Origin: Streptomyces composti
GTDB lineage: Bacteria; Actinomycetota; Actinomycetes; Streptomycetales; Streptomycetaceae
DNA: 64,000 nt
Assembly (NCBI RefSeq): GCF_012034205.1
Contig: NZ_JAATEM010000007.1
Span: 1 to 64,000 of the forward strand
Direction of reading: 5' to 3'
Numbering within the stretch: position 1 is the first letter of the stretch; the number at the start of each line of letters is the position of its first letter. Under the pieces are notes generated by a model. That model had not been told where the DNA came from. It saw only the letters and a list, made by a program, of their open reading frames with translations, and searched no databases. Shown here one piece after another: positions 43,670 through 52,986 of this stretch. Position numbers and translations under genes: made by a program.

Positions 43670-45496
43670 ATGGCTGTCAACCTCGTCAATGTCGAGAACG
43701 TCAGCAAGGTGTACGGCACCCGTGCGCTGCTCGACGGGGTGTCCCTCGGCGTCTCGGAGGGGGACCGGATCGGCGTCGTCGGGCGCAACGGGGACGGCAA
43801 GACCACCCTCGTCCGGATGCTCGCCAAGCTGGAGGAGGCGGACAGCGGGCGGGTGACCCACTCCGGCGGGCTGCGGCTCGGAGTGCTCACCCAGCACGAC
43901 TCCCTCGACCCCGAGGCCACCGTCCGGCACGAGGTCATCGGGGACATGGCCGACCACGAGTGGGCGGGCGACGCCAAGGTCAGGGACGTGCTGACCGGCC
44001 TGTTCGGCGGGCTCGACCTGCCCGGCTTCCCCAAGGGCCTGGACACCGTCATCGGACCGCTGTCCGGCGGCGAGCGGCGGCGCATCGCCCTGGCCAAGCT
44101 GCTCATCGAGGAGCAGGACCTGATCGTCCTGGACGAGCCGACCAACCACCTCGACGTCGAGGGCATCGCCTGGCTCGCCCGGCATCTGCGGGAGCGCCGC
44201 TCCGCGCTGGTGTGCGTCACCCACGACCGGTGGTTCCTGGACCAGGTGTGCACCCGCATGTGGGACGTGCAGCGCGGCGCCGTCTACGAGTACGAGGGCG
44301 GCTACTCCGACTACGTCTTCGCCCGCGCCGAGCGGGAGCGCATCGCCGCCAGCGAGGAGGCCAAGCGGCAGAACCTGGTCCGCAAGGAGCTGGCCTGGCT
44401 GCGCCGCGGCGCCCCCGCCCGTACCTCCAAGCCGCGCTTCCGGGTGGAGGCCGCCAACGAGCTCATCAAGGACGTGCCGCCGCCCCGCGACAGCAGCGAG
44501 CTGATGCGGTTCGCCTCCTCGCGGCTCGGCAAGACCGTGTTCGACCTGGAGGACGTCACCGTCCAGGCCGGCCCCAAGGTGCTGCTGAAGCACGTGACAT
44601 GGCAGCTCGGCCCGGGCGACCGCATCGGCCTGGTGGGCGTCAACGGCGCCGGGAAGACCTCCCTGCTGCGGGCGCTCACCGACGCGGCCCGCAGCGAGGG
44701 CGAGGTGCAGCCGGCGGGCGGACGCATCCGCGTCGGCAAGACGGTCAAGCTCGCCTACCTCTCCCAGGAGGTCGCCGAACTCGACCCCGCCTGGCGGGTG
44801 CTGCAGGCCGTGCAGCAGGTGCGTGAGCGGGTCGACCTCGGCAAGGGCCGGGAGATGACCGCCGGGCAGCTGTGCGAGACCTTCGGCTTCAACAAGGAGA
44901 AGCAGTGGACCCCCGTCGGCGACCTGTCCGGCGGTGAGCGGCGCCGGCTGCAGCTGCTGCGGCTGCTGATGGACGAGCCCAACGTGCTCTTCCTCGACGA
45001 GCCCACCAACGACCTCGACATCGAGACCCTCACCCAGCTCGAGGACCTGCTCGACGGCTGGCCCGGCTCGATGATCGTCATCTCCCACGACCGCTACTTC
45101 ATCGAGCGGACCACCGACCGCGTCTTCGCCCTGCTCGGCGACGGCACCCTGCGGATGCTGCCGCGGGGCATCGACGAGTACCTGGAGCGGCGCAGGCGCA
45201 TGGAGGAGGCCGCGGCGGCCTCCGCGCCCGCCGCCCGCACCGAACAGGCCGCCCCCGGCGCCTCCGGCGGGCCGGAGAGGAGCGCGGCCGATCTGCGTGC
45301 CGCCAAGAAGGAACTGCAGAAGATCGAGCGCCGGCTCGACAAGATCTCCGAGAGGGAGACCGAGCTGCACGCCCGGATCGCCGAGCACGCCACGGACTTC
45401 GCGAAGGTGGCCGAGCTCGACGCCGAACTGCGGACTCTGGCAGGTCAGCGCGAGGAACTGGAGATGCGCTGGCTGGAACTCGCCGAGGACGTCTGA
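43670..45496 (+). CDS. ABC-F family ATPase (Uup/EttA-like)
   Basis: The 608-residue cytosolic protein has two ATPase domains and no membrane helices. Domain 1 has Walker A GRNGDGKTT, signature LSGGERRRIALA, and Walker B LIVLDEPTNHLD; domain 2 has GVNGAGKTS, LSGGERRRLQLL and LFLDEPTNDLD. The linker (about 235-300) is charged, and the C-terminus is a coiled coil (AAKKELQKIERRLDKISERETEL), as in Uup. Uup-like proteins act on ribosomes or DNA. Note the GDG in the first Walker A. ATG 43670 follows AGGAGAG. Confidence 0.94.
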   Translation: MAVNLVNVENVSKVYGTRALLDGVSLGVSEGDRIGVVGRNGDGKTTLVRMLAKLEEADSGRVTHSGGLRLGVLTQHDSLDPEATVRHEVIGDMADHEWAGDAKVRDVLTGLFGGLDLPGFPKGLDTVIGPLSGGERRRIALAKLLIEEQDLIVLDEPTNHLDVEGIAWLARHLRERRSALVCVTHDRWFLDQVCTRMWDVQRGAVYEYEGGYSDYVFARAERERIAASEEAKRQNLVRKELAWLRRGAPARTSKPRFRVEAANELIKDVPPPRDSSELMRFASSRLGKTVFDLEDVTVQAGPKVLLKHVTWQLGPGDRIGLVGVNGAGKTSLLRALTDAARSEGEVQPAGGRIRVGKTVKLAYLSQEVAELDPAWRVLQAVQQVRERVDLGKGREMTAGQLCETFGFNKEKQWTPVGDLSGGERRRLQLLRLLMDEPNVLFLDEPTNDLDIETLTQLEDLLDGWPGSMIVISHDRYFIERTTDRVFALLGDGTLRMLPRGIDEYLERRRRMEEAAAASAPAARTEQAAPGASGGPERSAADLRAAKKELQKIERRLDKISERETELHARIAEHATDFAKVAELDAELRTLAGQREELEMRWLELAEDV

Positions 45497-45565
45497 GGGC
45501 GTGCGCGCCCGGCGTGCGATGCGTGAAGAGGGCGTGAAGGCGCGTAACGGAGGCATCACAGGCCG

Positions 45566-45591
45566 GTCCTCCCTTGGGAACAGGGGAGGAC
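45566..45591 (+). terminator. Hairpin after the ABC-F gene
   Basis: GTCCTCCC (45566-45573) pairs with GGGAGGAC (45584-45591) around a 10-base loop. It lies in the 237-bp gap before the PQQ-propeller gene, which otherwise holds that gene's presumed promoter and a GGGGGAA ribosome site. Confidence 0.6.
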
Positions 45592-45733
45592 GGGGCCAGG
45601 TGGCCCGTCGGCGGCGGGTGATAGAAAGAGCCGTCTGAGAACTGCAGGAGTCACTGCCCGCGCACACAACCGGGACCGGCGCACGACCGGAGACGTGGCG
45701 AAAAATCAGTGAGCAACAAGGGGGAACGCGCTG

Positions 45734-47488
45734 ATGAGCCAGCCGCCCAGCCAGCCGCCGCAGCCGGGTGGCTTCGGAGCACCGCAGGATCCGCCACCGG
45801 GTGGCTTCGGAGCACCGCAGACTCCACCGCCCCCGCAGGGCCCGCCGCCCGGCGCGCCCCAGCCCGGGTACGGCTACCCGCAGCAGCCGCAGCAGCCGCA
45901 GCAGCCGGGGCCGTACGCCCAGCCCGGCCCGTACAACTCCGGCCCCTACGGGCAGCCGCAGCAGCCCGGCCCCTACGGCCAGCCCGGCTACGGCTACCCG
46001 CCGCAGCCGCAGTTCCCCGGCGCGCCCGGCACCCCGCCCGGCGGGCCCGGCGGTTCGCGCAACCCGTTCAAGAGCAAGCCCGCCCTCGCCATCGGCGCCG
46101 CCGTGGCCGCCGCGGTGCTGATCGTCGGCGGCACGGTGTGGGCCGTGTCCGGTGACGACGAGAAGGACAAGAAGCCCGTCGCGGAGAAGACCGGGGACGA
46201 CAAGCCGAGCGGCTCGGACGCCCCGGTCAACCCGGGCGACGGCAGCGGCGCGGGCGGCGAGGAGACGGAGGACCTCAACGAGGGCCGCCAGCCCGGCGAG
46301 TCCAAGGTGCTCTGGTACAAGGAGGCGCCCGACGCGCCCGGCAACGGCGCCGACGCCCCCGGCATGTGGATCACCAAGAAGGCCGCGGTGAAGGCCGCCT
46401 ACAAGCAGCTGTTCGCGTTCAACGTCACGGACGGCAAGCCCACCTGGGAGGCCATCACCTTCCCGCAGAAGATCTGCTCGGTCACCCCCGAGAAGACCGA
46501 CAACGACAAGATCGTCGTCGCCTACATGAGCAGCGCCAGCAAGCGCGCCAAGTGCAACCAGCTCCAGCTCGTCGACCTGAACACCGGTGAGAAGGGCTGG
46601 AAGATCGAGGTCGAGGAGGGCGAGCTGTTCGACTCCACGCTCTCCCTCGAGCTGACCCTCGCAGGCGACACGCTGATGGTGGGCCGCTCCATGTCCGGCA
46701 CGGCCTACGACGTCAAGTCGGGCGACAAGCTGTACGACAAGAAGAAGTACAGCGACGCCTGCTTCCCGTCCGCCTTCGCGGGCGGCGACCGGCTGATCCA
46801 GGTCGCCTCCTGCGGCGCGGGCGGCGACAACGAGCACGACGAGCTCCAGGAGCTCGACCCGAAGACCGGCAAGGTCAAGTGGACCTACAAGTACAGCAAG
46901 GGCTGGCGGATCTCCAAGGCGTACTCCGTCGACCCGGTCGTCATCTACGCCACCAACGAGGACAAGAAGGCCTGGAACATCGCCAGCTTCACCTCCTCCG
47001 GCAAGCTGCGCGCGCAGGTCGACGTGGACGAGGACTTCGACCCCAAGTGCGGCTGGGGCATTCTCAACCGTGAACTCCAGGGCTGCTCGGGCGCCGTCGT
47101 CGACGGCGACACCCTCTTCCTGCCCACCAAGGCGACCACCGGCGCCAACGAGATCGTGGCGATCAGCCTCGCCAACGGCAAGGAGCGCTGGCGGCAGAAG
47201 TCCCCGGTCAGCGAGTCGATGATCCCGATGAAGGTCCTCGCCGGGAAGCTCATCGCCTACGTCGAGCCCTCCTACAGCGCGGGCGGCCAGGTGGTGGCCG
47301 TCCCGATCTCCGGCGGCGACCACAAGCCGGCCAAGCTGCTGCAGAACCCGCAGGGCATCGCGCAGATCGAGAACAGCTTCTTCAGCAGGGACATCGACTG
47401 GGTCGACGGGCGGTTCTACCTCTCGACCACCCGGCTGACCGGAAACGACGACGCGAAGGAGAAGTTGATGCTCGCCTACGGCAAGTGA
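45734..47488 (+). CDS. PQQ-propeller membrane protein with proline-rich tail, paralogue 1
   Basis: The 584-residue protein starts with about 105 residues rich in Pro, Gln, Gly and Tyr (PQQPGPYGQPGYGYP-type repeats). A membrane helix spans about 117-140 (ALAIGAAVAAAVLIVGGTVW), and an acidic linker follows. The rest is an extracytoplasmic PQQ-like beta-propeller, seen in pieces like LNTGEKGWKIEVEEGEL, DPKTGKVKWTYKYSKG and LANGKERWRQKSPV. The function is unknown. A scaffold or wall-sensing role is guessed. ATG 45734 follows GGGGGAACGC. The next gene is a paralogue. Confidence 0.9.
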   Translation: MSQPPSQPPQPGGFGAPQDPPPGGFGAPQTPPPPQGPPPGAPQPGYGYPQQPQQPQQPGPYAQPGPYNSGPYGQPQQPGPYGQPGYGYPPQPQFPGAPGTPPGGPGGSRNPFKSKPALAIGAAVAAAVLIVGGTVWAVSGDDEKDKKPVAEKTGDDKPSGSDAPVNPGDGSGAGGEETEDLNEGRQPGESKVLWYKEAPDAPGNGADAPGMWITKKAAVKAAYKQLFAFNVTDGKPTWEAITFPQKICSVTPEKTDNDKIVVAYMSSASKRAKCNQLQLVDLNTGEKGWKIEVEEGELFDSTLSLELTLAGDTLMVGRSMSGTAYDVKSGDKLYDKKKYSDACFPSAFAGGDRLIQVASCGAGGDNEHDELQELDPKTGKVKWTYKYSKGWRISKAYSVDPVVIYATNEDKKAWNIASFTSSGKLRAQVDVDEDFDPKCGWGILNRELQGCSGAVVDGDTLFLPTKATTGANEIVAISLANGKERWRQKSPVSESMIPMKVLAGKLIAYVEPSYSAGGQVVAVPISGGDHKPAKLLQNPQGIAQIENSFFSRDIDWVDGRFYLSTTRLTGNDDAKEKLMLAYGK

Positions 47489-47572
47489 GGCGCGGCGCGG
47501 CGCAGGCCCGCGCGCGCCCTCACGTCCCGTCGTCGTCCGTCCCTTCTCCCGCACACCCGAGGTACCCACGTC

Positions 47573-49507
47573 ATGACGCAGCCGCCCCCGCCGCCCAACC
47601 AGCCGCCGCAGCAGCCCGGTTTCGGCCCGCCGCAGGACCCTGCCGGGCAGCAGCCCGAACAGTCCCAGCAGCCCGAGCAGCCGTCCTCGCAGCAGCCCGA
47701 GCAGCCGTCGCAGCCGCCGGCCCAGCAGCCGCCCGCACAGCCGCCGACCATGGTGGACGGGCCCGACCTGGGCAAGGCCCCCCAGCCGCAGCCCGGTTAC
47801 GGCTACCCGCAGGCTCCGCAGCCCCCGCAGACGCCGCCCGCCGCGCCCGCGGCTCCTCCGGCGGCTCCGCAGGGGCCGGGTTACGGCTACCCGCAGCAGC
47901 CGCAGCCGCCCCAGCCCCCGGTCGGCTACGGCTACCCCGGGCAGCAGCCGTCCGGCCCGTACGGACAGCCGCAGTACGGCCAGCCCGGCTACGGGCAGCC
48001 GGGATACGGCTATCCGCAGGCCACCGTGCCGACCCCGCCGCAGCCCGGCGGGACCGGCGGCGGACGGAAGATCAACGCACAGCTGGCCATCATCGTCTCC
48101 GCGGTCGTGGCCATCGCGCTGATCATCGGTGGCGGCGTCTGGTACGCCAGCTCCGGCAAGGACGACGGCAAGAAGGACACCGCGAAGACCGGCGGCAAGG
48201 ACCCCAAGAACGGCGGCGGCGGGGGCACCTCGTCCGGCGGCAAGGAGAAGGCCCCGGCCGACCCGAAGTCCAGGGTGCTCTTCCAGCTGCCCCAGCCGAA
48301 GCTGCCCAAGGGCCAGGACTCCATCACCACGGCCGGCTCCTGGGTGACCGACACGGTCTACGCCAAGAGCGGCATCGCCGAGATCGTCGGCTACGACCGT
48401 GACAAGGGCACCAAGCTCTGGACGATCGACCTGCCCGGCCCGGTGTGCACGGCCACCCACCACGTCACCGAGGACGGCAAGACCGCGATCGTCTACAAGC
48501 CGGACATGCCGACCAAGGCCGAACCGCAGAGCTGCACCGAGGTCGCCGCGATCGACCTGAAGGCCGGCAAGAAGCTGTGGAACAAGACGGCCAAGACCGG
48601 CACGTTCCCCATCCGGTTCAGCAACGTCACCATCAGCGGCACCACGGTCGCCGCGGGCAGCACCAGCGGCGGCGCCGCCTGGGACATCACCTCCGGCAAG
48701 CAGCTGTGGGCGCCCAAGAACTCCGACAGCTGCTACGACGCCGGGTACGGCGGTGGCCCGAAGATGGTCGCGGTCCGCAAGTGCGGCTCGTTCAAGCAGC
48801 GTCAGCTGCACATCCAGACCATCGACCCGAAGTCCGGCAAGGTGATCTCCGAGTACAAGATGGACGAGGGGATCGAGTACGCGGCGGTCGTCTCCACCGA
48901 CCCGCTGGTCGTGGCCGCCGACGTGAACGAGTCCGCGGGCGACGGCAGCGGCATCTCGGACTTCTTCTCGATCGACAACAAGACCGGCAAGCTGCGCGAG
49001 CGGATCTCGGCGCCCGGCGACGACTACGCGGCGAAGTGCGACGGCATCAGCGAGATCGAGAAGTGCAGCGGTCTGGCGGTCGGCAACGACCGGCTGTACA
49101 TCGCGACCGAGGAGCACGAGAGCGGCACCAGCAAGTACGGCGAGACGAACGAGATCGTGGCGTTCGACCTGGGCACCGGCAAGCAGACCGGGCAGCGGGC
49201 CGACGCGGGTGACGACTACACGATCACTCCGCTGCGCATGGACGGCGGCAACATCCTGGCGTACAAGCGGCCTCCGTACGACAAGGGCGGCCAGATCGTC
49301 AGCATCGACGGCGGGACGTTCAAGCAGACGGTGCTGCTGGAGAACCCGGCGACGCGGTCGGTGCGGGACGTGGAGACGCGGTTCTCGCCGCAGTACTCCG
49401 AGATCCTCTTCAGTGAGGGCCGGCTGTTCATGTCGAGTGAGTACGCGAGCGACTTCGGCAGCTCGGACTCGAAGCGGTATCTGGCGATCGCCTTCGGCAC
49501 GAACTGA
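47573..49507 (+). CDS. PQQ-propeller membrane protein with proline-rich tail, paralogue 2
   Basis: The 644-residue protein has the same order as its upstream neighbour: a longer Pro/Gln-rich tail (about 1-160, including the PEQPSQ repeats and GYGYPQ units), a helix at about 169-194 (QLAIIVSAVVAIALIIGGG), a Lys/Gly-rich linker, then a propeller (DLKAGKKLWNKTAKTG, DPKSGKVISEYKMDEG, DLGTGKQTGQRADAG). Separated by 84 bp from paralogue 1, the pair forms a probable operon. ATG 47573 has an indistinct ribosome site. A strong terminator follows. Confidence 0.9.
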   Translation: MTQPPPPPNQPPQQPGFGPPQDPAGQQPEQSQQPEQPSSQQPEQPSQPPAQQPPAQPPTMVDGPDLGKAPQPQPGYGYPQAPQPPQTPPAAPAAPPAAPQGPGYGYPQQPQPPQPPVGYGYPGQQPSGPYGQPQYGQPGYGQPGYGYPQATVPTPPQPGGTGGGRKINAQLAIIVSAVVAIALIIGGGVWYASSGKDDGKKDTAKTGGKDPKNGGGGGTSSGGKEKAPADPKSRVLFQLPQPKLPKGQDSITTAGSWVTDTVYAKSGIAEIVGYDRDKGTKLWTIDLPGPVCTATHHVTEDGKTAIVYKPDMPTKAEPQSCTEVAAIDLKAGKKLWNKTAKTGTFPIRFSNVTISGTTVAAGSTSGGAAWDITSGKQLWAPKNSDSCYDAGYGGGPKMVAVRKCGSFKQRQLHIQTIDPKSGKVISEYKMDEGIEYAAVVSTDPLVVAADVNESAGDGSGISDFFSIDNKTGKLRERISAPGDDYAAKCDGISEIEKCSGLAVGNDRLYIATEEHESGTSKYGETNEIVAFDLGTGKQTGQRADAGDDYTITPLRMDGGNILAYKRPPYDKGGQIVSIDGGTFKQTVLLENPATRSVRDVETRFSPQYSEILFSEGRLFMSSEYASDFGSSDSKRYLAIAFGTN

Positions 49508-49568
49508 TTCCCGTCCGGAGCCCAAGCCGATCCGGCTCGTTCCGGGTTGATCAATTCGGCGCGGTTGC

Positions 49569-49596
49569 GGCCCCGCCCCTGTTCAGGGGCGGGGCC
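49569..49596 (+). terminator. Terminator of the PQQ-propeller operon
   Basis: GGCCCCGCCCCT (49569-49580) pairs perfectly with AGGGGCGGGGCC (49585-49596) around GTTC. The remaining ~180 bp up to the LuxR-type gene are more AT-rich and should hold its promoter. Confidence 0.9.
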
Positions 49597-49779
49597 GTTC
49601 GCGTACAGCTCATCCTGCGCTCATCGTCATCGAATGCGAGAATTTCGGTGATCCGGGGCGATTCTCGCCGGTAGGGGGAGCGCAACGTCGAACAAGCGTG
49701 TAGCTTCCGGGGGCATCCACCGGGTGTGCACTTGCGTATGGGTGGGTGAGATGTACTGGGGGGACTGGGGGGGTTCTCT

Positions 49780-50463
49780 ATGGGAGTGCGGCTGATCGTC
49801 GTCGACGACCACCGGTTGCTGGCGGAGGCGCTGGCGTCCGCGCTGAAGCTGCGCGGGCACCGCGTGCTGGCCGCGGCGGCGCCGGTGGCGGGGGCCGCGG
49901 ATCTGGTGATCAGCAGGGTGCCGGAGGTGTGTCTGCTGGGGACGGCGGCGCCGGCGGAGCCGGGGATCTTCGATCCGGTGGTCAAGATCAAGCGGGAGCG
50001 GCCGCAGGTGGCGGTGGTGGTGCTGGGGCCGGTGCCCAGTCCCCGCGGGATCGCGGCGGCGTTCGCGGCGGGGGCGTCGGGATACGTGCGGCACGACGAG
50101 CGGATCGAGGGGGTGGAGCGGGCGATCATGAAGGCTCGGGCGGGGGAGGCGGCGGTGGCGCCCGCACTGTTGCAGGGGGCGTTCTCGGAGTTGCTCAATC
50201 CTGCCGCGCAGCCGGATGACGAGGGGCAGCGGTTGCTGGAGATGCTGACGCCGAGGGAGGTGGAGGTGCTGGTGCGGGTCGCGGACGGTGAGGACACGCG
50301 GGTGATCGCGGCGGGCATGGGCATCGCGCCGTCGACGGCACGCACCCACGTCCAGCGCGTCCTCATGAAACTCGGCGTCGGCTCCCGCCTCGAAGCGGCC
50401 GCCCTCGCCGCCCGCACCGGGCTCCTGGACCGAGCCGACCGGCCCCGGTCCCGGGAGAACTGA
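49780..50463 (+). CDS. LuxR-type regulator with degenerate receiver domain
   Basis: The 227-residue protein has a receiver-like N-terminus (VDDHRLLAEALASAL) and a C-terminal NarL/LuxR helix-turn-helix (LTPREVEVLVRVADGEDTRVIAAGMGIAPSTARTHVQRVLMKLGV, about 164-210). The phospho-acceptor position has Gly54 in VCLLGTAAP instead of Asp. The switch Thr/Ser is missing (VVVLGPVPS), and the conserved Lys is replaced by Arg/His (GYVRHDE). So it cannot be phosphorylated in the normal way. There is no sensor kinase beside it. ATG 49780 follows a GGGGGG stretch. Confidence 0.9.
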   Translation: MGVRLIVVDDHRLLAEALASALKLRGHRVLAAAAPVAGAADLVISRVPEVCLLGTAAPAEPGIFDPVVKIKRERPQVAVVVLGPVPSPRGIAAAFAAGASGYVRHDERIEGVERAIMKARAGEAAVAPALLQGAFSELLNPAAQPDDEGQRLLEMLTPREVEVLVRVADGEDTRVIAAGMGIAPSTARTHVQRVLMKLGVGSRLEAAALAARTGLLDRADRPRSREN

Positions 50464-50564
50464 CGTCCCGGGAGTGCCGGCCCTGCGGCCCGGCGGGGGT
50501 GCGCTTCGTTCTGCCTGCGGCCCGTAGGGGTGCGCGTGGCGCCTACGGAGGGGGTGGGTGAGTC

Positions 50565-50671
50565 GGGGCCGGGGGGTGGTGTCCGTCCCCGGTCCGGCGC
50601 GGAATCGGTCGCCTGTTGACCACCGCGGTTGACGCGCCGGCCGCTGCGGGCGGACACCACCCCCCGGCCCC
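50565..50671. repeat. 21-bp perfect inverted repeat with nested hairpin, bidirectional terminator
   Basis: The left arm 50565-50585 begins GGGGCCGGGGGGTGGTGTCC and its perfect complement lies at 50651-50671, with 65 bp between. Inside the loop CCGGCGCG and CGCGCCGG form a second stem. The structure fills the centre of the 311-bp gap 50464-50774 between convergent genes, in which I see no gene. It could stop transcription on both strands or be a dispersed palindromic element. Confidence 0.85.
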
Positions 50672-50774
50672 TGCCCGTCGGCGCGACTGCGGCACGCCCG
50701 GGTCCGGTGGCCGGTTGAGCGCCGTGCGCGGCCATCGCCACGTGGCTGCGGACGGTCGGGCGAGGAGCGAGGGG

Positions 50775-51095
50775 TCAGTCGGTTGTGGGGGAGTCGGGCT
50801 CGTCCTGGGTCGTGGGGGGCGGGGGGACTGTGGGGGAGAGCTTGAGCCAGAGGAGGAAGAAGAGGCCGAGGAGGAGCATGCCGAGGCCGGTCCAGAGGTT
50901 GATGTTGACGCCCTCGGCCTTGTCGATGTCCGCGTCGGACGCGGTGAAACCGGCGATCATGACGATGACGCCGTAGAGGACGAAGAGGCCCCCGATGATG
51001 CGGCGGATGTCGAAGAGGCGCGCCGCCGTCGCGGACTTGCTCTCCAGCTCTGTGACTTCCTGCTGGAGCTCCTGCTCGGAGAAGTGTTCGGACAT
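50775..51095 (-). CDS. Small two-helix membrane protein
   Basis: The 106-residue protein begins with a charged helix (SEHFSEQELQQEVTELESK). Two membrane segments follow at about residues 33-50 (IIGGLFVLYGVIVMIAGF) and 66-88 (LWTGLGMLLLGLFFLLWLKL), and a Pro/Thr/Asp tail completes it. It lies 21 bp after the sodium:solute symporter gene on the same strand and is probably cotranscribed. It may be an accessory subunit, but no known family is recognised. ATG 51095 has a GGGAGAATGG-like site. Confidence 0.82.
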   Translation of the reverse strand: MSEHFSEQELQQEVTELESKSATAARLFDIRRIIGGLFVLYGVIVMIAGFTASDADIDKAEGVNINLWTGLGMLLLGLFFLLWLKLSPTVPPPPTTQDEPDSPTTD

Positions 51096-51116
51096 GGTCG
51101 TTCCATTCTCCCGCGA

Positions 51117-52814
51117 TCAGAACGAGAAGGGGATGTAGCAGGCGGCGGCCAGGATCACCGCGCCCCAGCCGAGCAGCGCGGGCTTGCGGTACCAGGCCTC
51201 GTCACCGGGTGCGGGCGGCTCCGCCATGCCGGGCGAGCGCGTGCCGTAGACCAGGCCCTGCAGCTCGTCGGCCGGCTTCGGCGCGGTGAAGAGGGTGACC
51301 GCGACCATGACGACCGCACCGGCGACGAAGCCCGCGATCGCGGAGACGAAGTTGGCGCCCTGGTCGGTGGGGATGTCGATGATGCCCTGCTTGTAGATCC
51401 AGAAGTAGTTCACCATCGCGGCCGAGGTGCCGGCGATCAGTCCCCAGAAGCCGGACTTCATCGAGGCCCGCTTCCAGAACATGCCGATGATGAAGACCAC
51501 GAACATCGGGACGTTGAAGAAGGAGAACAACGTCTGCAGGTAGCTCATGATGTTCGAGAAGGAGGACGCCAGGAACGCCGTGCCGATGGAGGCCAGCACG
51601 CCGATCGCGGTGATCAGCCGGCCGAACCGCACGTAGTAGGTGTCCTCGCGGTGCTTGACCACGTACTTCGCCCAGATGTCGGTGGTGAACACCGTGTTGA
51701 AGGAGGAGACGTTGGCCGCCATGCCGGCCATGAACGCGGCGAGCAGACCGGTCACCGCGATGCCCAGGACGCCGTTGGGCAGCAGCTGCTGCATCAGGTA
51801 GGGGATGGCGTCGTTGTACTGGTAGCCCGACTCGGGGGTGCCGAAGCGCGGGATGACGGCCGCGGCGACCAGGCCGGGGATCATCACCAGGAAGACGATG
51901 AAGATCTTCGGGAACGCGGCGATCAGCGGGGTGCGCTGGGCGGCGGAGAGGTTCTTCGCGGACAGCGCGCGCTGCACCTCGGCGAAGTTGGTGGTCCAGT
52001 AGCCGAAGGAGAGCACGAAGCCCAGGCCGAGGACGATGGTCAGCCAGTTGGCGCCGAGCGGGTTGTCGCTGCCGATGCCGGTGCCGCCCCAGGCGGTCAT
52101 GAAGTTGTCGCCGTGGGAGGCGCTGAGCTTGTCGGACAGGCCGTCCCAGCCGCCCACGCTGCGCAGGCCGAGCACGGTGATCGGGATGAGCGCCGCGAGG
52201 ATCACGAAGAACTGCAGCACCTCGTTGTAGATCGCCGAGGACAGGCCGCCGAGGGTGATGTAGGCGAGCACGAAGAAGCCGGCCACCACGATCGCCACCC
52301 ATTCCGGCCAGCCGAGCAGTGCCTTGACCACGATCGCCAGGGCGTAGAGGTTGACGCCGGCGATGAGGATGGCGGCGAAGGCGAACAGGACCGCACTGAG
52401 CAGGTGTGCGGCCTTGTCGAAGCGCAGCAGCAGGAACTCCGGCACCGAGCGGACCTTGGAGCCGTAGTAGAAGGGCATCATCACCAGGCCGAGGAAGACC
52501 ATCGCCGGGATGGCGCCGACCCAGTACCAGTGGGTGGTGTAGACGCCGTACTGCGCGCTGTTCGCGGCCATGCCGAGGATCTCGGTGGCGCCCAGGTTGG
52601 CGGCGATGAAGGCCAGGCCGGTGACCCAGGCGGGCAGTGAGCGCCCGGAGAGGAAGAAGTCCAGGCTGGTCCTGACCGAGGCGCGGGCGGCGAGGCCGAC
52701 GCCCAGGACGACCAGGAAGTAGATCCCGAGGATCGTGTAGTCGAGCCAGTTGGTGGGCAGCCGCAGCTCGGCCGCCAGCTGGACGGATGGTGGGAAACCT
52801 GTGGGGGTCTGCAT
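51117..52814 (-). CDS. Sodium:solute symporter (SSS family), probable galactose permease
   Basis: The 565-residue protein has about 14 membrane helices in the vSGLT-like fold. The N-terminal LDYTILGIYFLVVLGVGL is followed by DFFLSGRSLPAWVTGLAFIAANLGATEILGMAA, the sodium and sugar-binding helix region. GYWTTNFAEVQRALSAKN is the SSS signature. ATG 52814 (MQTPTGFPPS) is the best start. Divergent transcription from galT, with a shared 172-bp promoter region, makes it the likely galactose uptake system; the sugar is inferred from the context. Confidence 0.92.
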   Translation of the reverse strand: MQTPTGFPPSVQLAAELRLPTNWLDYTILGIYFLVVLGVGLAARASVRTSLDFFLSGRSLPAWVTGLAFIAANLGATEILGMAANSAQYGVYTTHWYWVGAIPAMVFLGLVMMPFYYGSKVRSVPEFLLLRFDKAAHLLSAVLFAFAAILIAGVNLYALAIVVKALLGWPEWVAIVVAGFFVLAYITLGGLSSAIYNEVLQFFVILAALIPITVLGLRSVGGWDGLSDKLSASHGDNFMTAWGGTGIGSDNPLGANWLTIVLGLGFVLSFGYWTTNFAEVQRALSAKNLSAAQRTPLIAAFPKIFIVFLVMIPGLVAAAVIPRFGTPESGYQYNDAIPYLMQQLLPNGVLGIAVTGLLAAFMAGMAANVSSFNTVFTTDIWAKYVVKHREDTYYVRFGRLITAIGVLASIGTAFLASSFSNIMSYLQTLFSFFNVPMFVVFIIGMFWKRASMKSGFWGLIAGTSAAMVNYFWIYKQGIIDIPTDQGANFVSAIAGFVAGAVVMVAVTLFTAPKPADELQGLVYGTRSPGMAEPPAPGDEAWYRKPALLGWGAVILAAACYIPFSF

Positions 52815-52951
52815 GAGTACTCGCTTCGTTGCGCGAACCGATACCTGCGGGAACCTACCTGCGCGTTCGGAAAATGAACACTTTTGTTGGTGAGCTTTGT
52901 TTGATTGTGATGTTGACGCGGGTGGTGAGTCGTGTTTTGGTATGTTGAGTT

Positions 52952-52962
52952 CTGTTGAACAG
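52952..52962. promoter_or_regulatory. Candidate operator in the symporter/galT promoter region
   Basis: CTGTT-G-AACAG is a perfect 11-bp palindrome 25 bp before the galT start. The same T-rich intergenic region (52860-52950) carries TTTGTT direct repeats and TGATTGTGATGTTGA. Such repeats are typical of DeoR-type sugar regulators. The regulator is not in the window. Confidence 0.4.
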
Positions 52963-52986
52963 TGCGGCTCGAATGGAGCGTCCGGC

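Noticed and set aside
43577..49525. A nearly 2000-residue open frame on the minus strand
   Set aside because: It runs opposite the ABC-F and PQQ-propeller genes, whose motifs are clear. High GC removes stops from the shadow frame, and its translation is low-complexity with no domains.
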